Made by a program: the position numbers and the translations under genes | Assembly (NCBI RefSeq): GCF_032854445.1 | Contig: NC_088298.1 | Location: 17,813,976 to 17,877,975, forward strand | Length of the DNA stretch: 64,000 nucleotides | Reading direction: 5' to 3' | From: Liolophura sinensis | Taxonomy: Eukaryota; Mollusca; Polyplacophora; Chitonida; Chitonidae | Shown here: piece by piece, positions 61,004 to 64,000 of the stretch | How the letters are laid out: each line of letters begins with the position of its first letter | How positions within the stretch are numbered: the stretch's first letter is position 1 | Notes under the pieces: generated by a model | The model's input: only the letters and a program-made list of their open reading frames with translations | The model's database searches: none | What the model was told of the DNA's origin: nothing

Positions 61004-63548
61004 CTACGGAACAAACAGCAGAAGTTCTACTTATAACATCAGTAAACTACAGCATACACAATACGACTACAAGGAATATGGTCAACTGCCAAGCTGTGCT
61101 TCCTGCCAAATGTGCTGCTGTGCTTTTGATAATCCGTCTCAAAGTTTTCTGAGAGACGCAACGCTTTTTGTCCACCCTTAGAGGTCCGTTTTACAAAGCT
61201 GTCGCAACATTACGCCGAGCGTACTTACCATGGTGACGTATCACTTCACTATATGTTGTCATAGAAATTACGCCAGGCGCAATTTAGGACTGCGTTGTAG
61301 ACAGGAACTCTGATGCTTAGTCAGTATAAGGATTCCGATTTTGTTTTCGAATTATAACACACTTTCCACATGTGGCAGAATTTGCTCGGGTTTTGCGGAG
61401 ATGGCTCAGGTACCTCATATTTCTTGAAGAAATCACAAAAGAGTCCTAGAATTTTCCCTAAATGACCTGAACGTTGGCATCATAAGAAACACTGGTTTTG
61501 AGATTTCACTTATCCAGGCTTAGCCATTTAGAAACCGTTCTGTTTCAAGATACCGGGATTGTTTGCAGCTTAGAGTTTTGTGGTGAAACAGTTAAAAAAA
61601 TGTCCAATACAATAACAACAAAATAACATGACTGCAGAGACTGTGATTAGCTTTCCTCTGTATGATTTGCATACAAAACTATTCTTTTATGAAGCCAGTT
61701 TTCTCCACGTGTTAATCTTTACAGACAAACGCAAACGGACGTCTTCAGCACAAGTCTAGTGGGAGAGCCACGGGACACGAGATGCCCAATATGTATGTTG
61801 TTATTTTAACGATGTTTTTTGTGTTCCGTTACAGGACTGTGCGCTGAACGAGAGATAGCGACAGGTTTCCGGGGGCCATTCTAGGCCAAGAGGATTTATG
61901 GCTTCTTCTCGTCTAAGTCTAATACCGAACTGTGTATTGTTTCGTTGCTGCTTTAAGTCAAGAATGTTGTCTGATACCTGTCGTTCAGAGGAGATTTAAC
62001 CTAGTCTCAGCCCAATTCTCACTCTCTAAAACCTGATCTCAATCATATGTGTAAAATAGTATTGAGCAACAATGAAAAGCACCAATAAAATGACTCAAAA
62101 GAAAGCAATAAGCACAATAAATTTGGAATTTTTATAATATATCGTAAAAAGGGAAATATTTGTGGGTACCTGAGCATCACCGTGGGAACATGTCAAACGT
62201 TCATTAATTAATGAATTACCCAACTGATATAGACTTCTAAAACAACGTGGAATGAATCGGTCACATATATGGAAACATTGGGAATCACAAAACTAGACTA
62301 GCCCTACTTTTCTTTCTTAAAACCAGCTGGCTGACGGCGTTTGAATTACCTCTGTAATATTGCAGCCATATGGCGGCAATGGCAACATGTGATGCACAGT
62401 TTTCAAACTCATAACAACATCAAACTTTTGCCTGTACCATATTGTTTGCATATGATTATAGTCAAAAACAGGAAAATCTTTTGTTACCAAAGATTCCGAT
62501 TCTAATGGGATTCAATCACATCCACTTCTAACCCGAGCCCCATTCCACGTTGTATTAATATTACTAACTACCAACCACAACAATCGAACCAAAACAAACT
62601 CTCCACCCAAGCTGTTTCGTGCGGTGTTACACGAAGTTCAGCTAATGAGCACACTGTTATGGTTTTCATGCACACAACAGTTCAATCTACTCAGAAAAAA
62701 GTTGTGAATAGAAATTTGTGAAAACAAATGCTCATGCAATGCTACAATATTAAAGCAACTACTTAGTGCAAACAGTGTCTGGAAGTTGCTATATTGTACC
62801 TTTAGATGTATTTGTTTAACCTCATGAAGGGCTTAACATTTCTCTGTTAGGTATCGATTACTATTATTCTGATTCTCAGTTCTATTCAAGAAACAGTAAG
62901 GTAACATTAAGGTCTCATTTCCCAATTATAAGCATTAAATAGTTCCATGTCACGTAATGACACTCAACATGTATGATATGTGTATGTAGAAATATAAAAA
63001 AAGTAGCGAACACTTATAAACTTATGAAACTCTAAATCTAACCATAGAATATAAAATCTAATCTGGCTTCACTCTGTTAATAACCCACTCCTACAACACA
63101 TAAGATTTGGTTCACAGCCTGCGACAGAAAAATCTTCAAACGATAAACACTCGGTGCAAATTAAGCCTCTCAGCTGCTGAATTGTGAGGTTTATAATTTT
63201 CCTCAACATTTCCAGAAGAGTTAGTAACTAAAAAAAGCCTTTGTCGCACCCGTCAACATGGCTGCACAAATTTACTGAGGAAATTTTTTATGCGTAACAG
63301 TTTTTTCAATGTAATGTTTTTTTTTTAATTTAAATCAAACAATCGCCTCCGTGAACCAAATCACAGTTATTTCAACTCACACGGACACACATCCATATAT
63401 CCCATATAGTTGGTGGTCATATAAGTGATTGTTGTTGACAGTGCCATGCAAATGTTACGTCGTGTATGCTAACTTTACTTGGATCGAATTCACGTGGTGA
63501 TACATGAAAACTAGACAGGAGAACATATACACAGGAGAGTACATATTA
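61004..63548. other. Probable 5' region of the vWA/EGF gene; first exon not identified
   Basis: I looked for a signal-peptide exon ending in phase 1 on the minus strand. A donor-like ATG|GTAAGT at about 61,226-61,234 and a hydrophobic frame near 61,080 (WQLTIFLVVVLCML, then a stop) are suggestive, but neither makes a coherent exon. No other gene recognised. Confidence 0.35.
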
Positions 63549-63561
63549 CTTTTCCGATTTA

Positions 63562-63822
63562 TTTATTTATTTCATTGGTGTTTTACGCCATATTGAAGAA
63601 TATTTCACTTAGACGACGGCGGCCAGCATTATGGTGGGAGGAAACCGGGCAGAGCCCGGGTGAAACCCGCGACCATCTGCAGGTTGCTGCAGGCTTTCCC
63701 ACTTACGGCCGGAGAGGAAGTCAGCATGGGCTGCACTGGAACTCACAACGTCCGCATTGGTGAGAGGATCTTGGACCACTACGCTGCGCTAGCGTGAAAA
63801 CCAACTGAACAACGGAGGCCCC
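63562..63822 (-). mobile_element. Full-length common tRNA-derived SINE with 13-bp target duplication
   Basis: The AAATAAAT-type tail end is at 63,562. The body contains TTTTACGCCATATTGAAGAA, CGACGGCGGCCAGCATTATG, ACCGGGCAGAGCCCGGGTGA and TTACGGCCGGAGAGGAAG. The tRNA-like head (minus strand GGGGGCCTCCGTTGTTCAGT) is at 63,822. CTTTTCCGATTTA flanks it at 63,549-63,561 and 63,823-63,835. This is the reference copy for the truncated ones in this window. Confidence 0.92.
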
Positions 63823-63835
63823 CTTTTCCGATTTA

Positions 63836-64000
63836 ATTCGATGTCGTATTTATGGTACTGTATAGATGAGCTGTTCAGGGATAGACGCGGTTCGCCATTG
63901 GCGCGCAAAAAGATATGTTTTATTGATATCAGTTTTGAGTCCTGCACAGTTCTGCACAGTTCCACAGTACTGTGGAAGTTTCTGAGTTCCGTATAGTATT
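63836..64000. other. No gene seen at right edge
   Basis: Short spacer with a duplicated CCTGCACAGTTCTGCACAGT motif near 63,942. Confidence 0.4.

Noticed and set aside
61220-61240. ATG directly followed by GTAAGT on the minus strand as a possible first exon of the vWA/EGF gene
   Set aside because: It would end in phase 0 whereas the next exon needs phase 1, and it has no signal peptide.

Overview
This is a eukaryotic, AT-rich, intron- and transposon-rich window, most likely from a marine mollusc. The case for a mollusc rests on two tRNA-derived SINE families whose bodies and tails match common molluscan SINEs from memory, on an invertebrate sarcoplasmic calcium-binding protein gene, and on an extracellular gene of alternating von Willebrand A (vWA) and EGF modules like those of matrilins and some shell-matrix proteins. 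The species cannot be named from sequence alone. I see no rRNA, no functional tRNA gene, no CRISPR array and no prokaryotic operon.

Left part (1-43 kb). This part is mostly transposon remains. Bases 1-1,890 hold a decayed Penelope-like element in the permuted Naiad arrangement: GIY-YIG nuclease first, then a CxC motif, then reverse transcriptase (RT). It runs off the left edge. At least six fragments of the RT end of the same kind of element, plus several UTR-only pieces, lie at 2.3-3.0, 4.5-5.7, 14.8-15.5, 30.0-30.9, 32-36.5 and 39.7-40.3 kb. An unnamed ~250-bp repeat (family B here) occurs about ten times. A single-exon EF-hand gene lies at 11.2-11.8 kb (minus). Three exons of an unrecognised plus-strand gene lie at 18.1-18.9 kb. 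A Ty3/gypsy relic (19.1-22.4 kb) is split by a SINE and appears to carry a C2H2 plus BTB (KCTD-like) module between integrase and 3' LTR. A GC-rich 3.1-kb island (23.8-26.9 kb) with zinc-finger remains is flanked by an 11-bp direct repeat. A complete but dead Tc1/mariner element lies at 28.07-29.61 kb, and a YqaJ-like nuclease fragment at 39.1-39.4 kb.

Right part (43.6-61 kb, minus strand). One large gene is supported by 17 exons with matching splice sites and phases. From its 5' end it reads: linker, vWA1, linker, vWA2, EGF1, vWA3, EGF2, vWA4, EGF3, vWA5, EGF4, vWA6, then a Thr-rich and acidic Tyr-rich tail. It encodes about 1,370 residues without its signal-peptide exon, which I did not find. 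Nearly all boundaries are phase 1. The outer vWA domains (1, 2, 6) keep the metal-site motif and the inner three (3, 4, 5) have lost part of it. Three exons carry four apparent one-base indels, so either the assembly has residual errors or this copy is decaying. Its introns hold SINEs and short TTAA-flanked MITEs but none of the Naiad or family B repeats that fill the left part.

Most promising leads: the Ty3 relic with a BTB module, the permuted Penelope element and its derivatives, the GC-rich island, and a 31-bp array of perfect palindromes at 17.1-17.25 kb.
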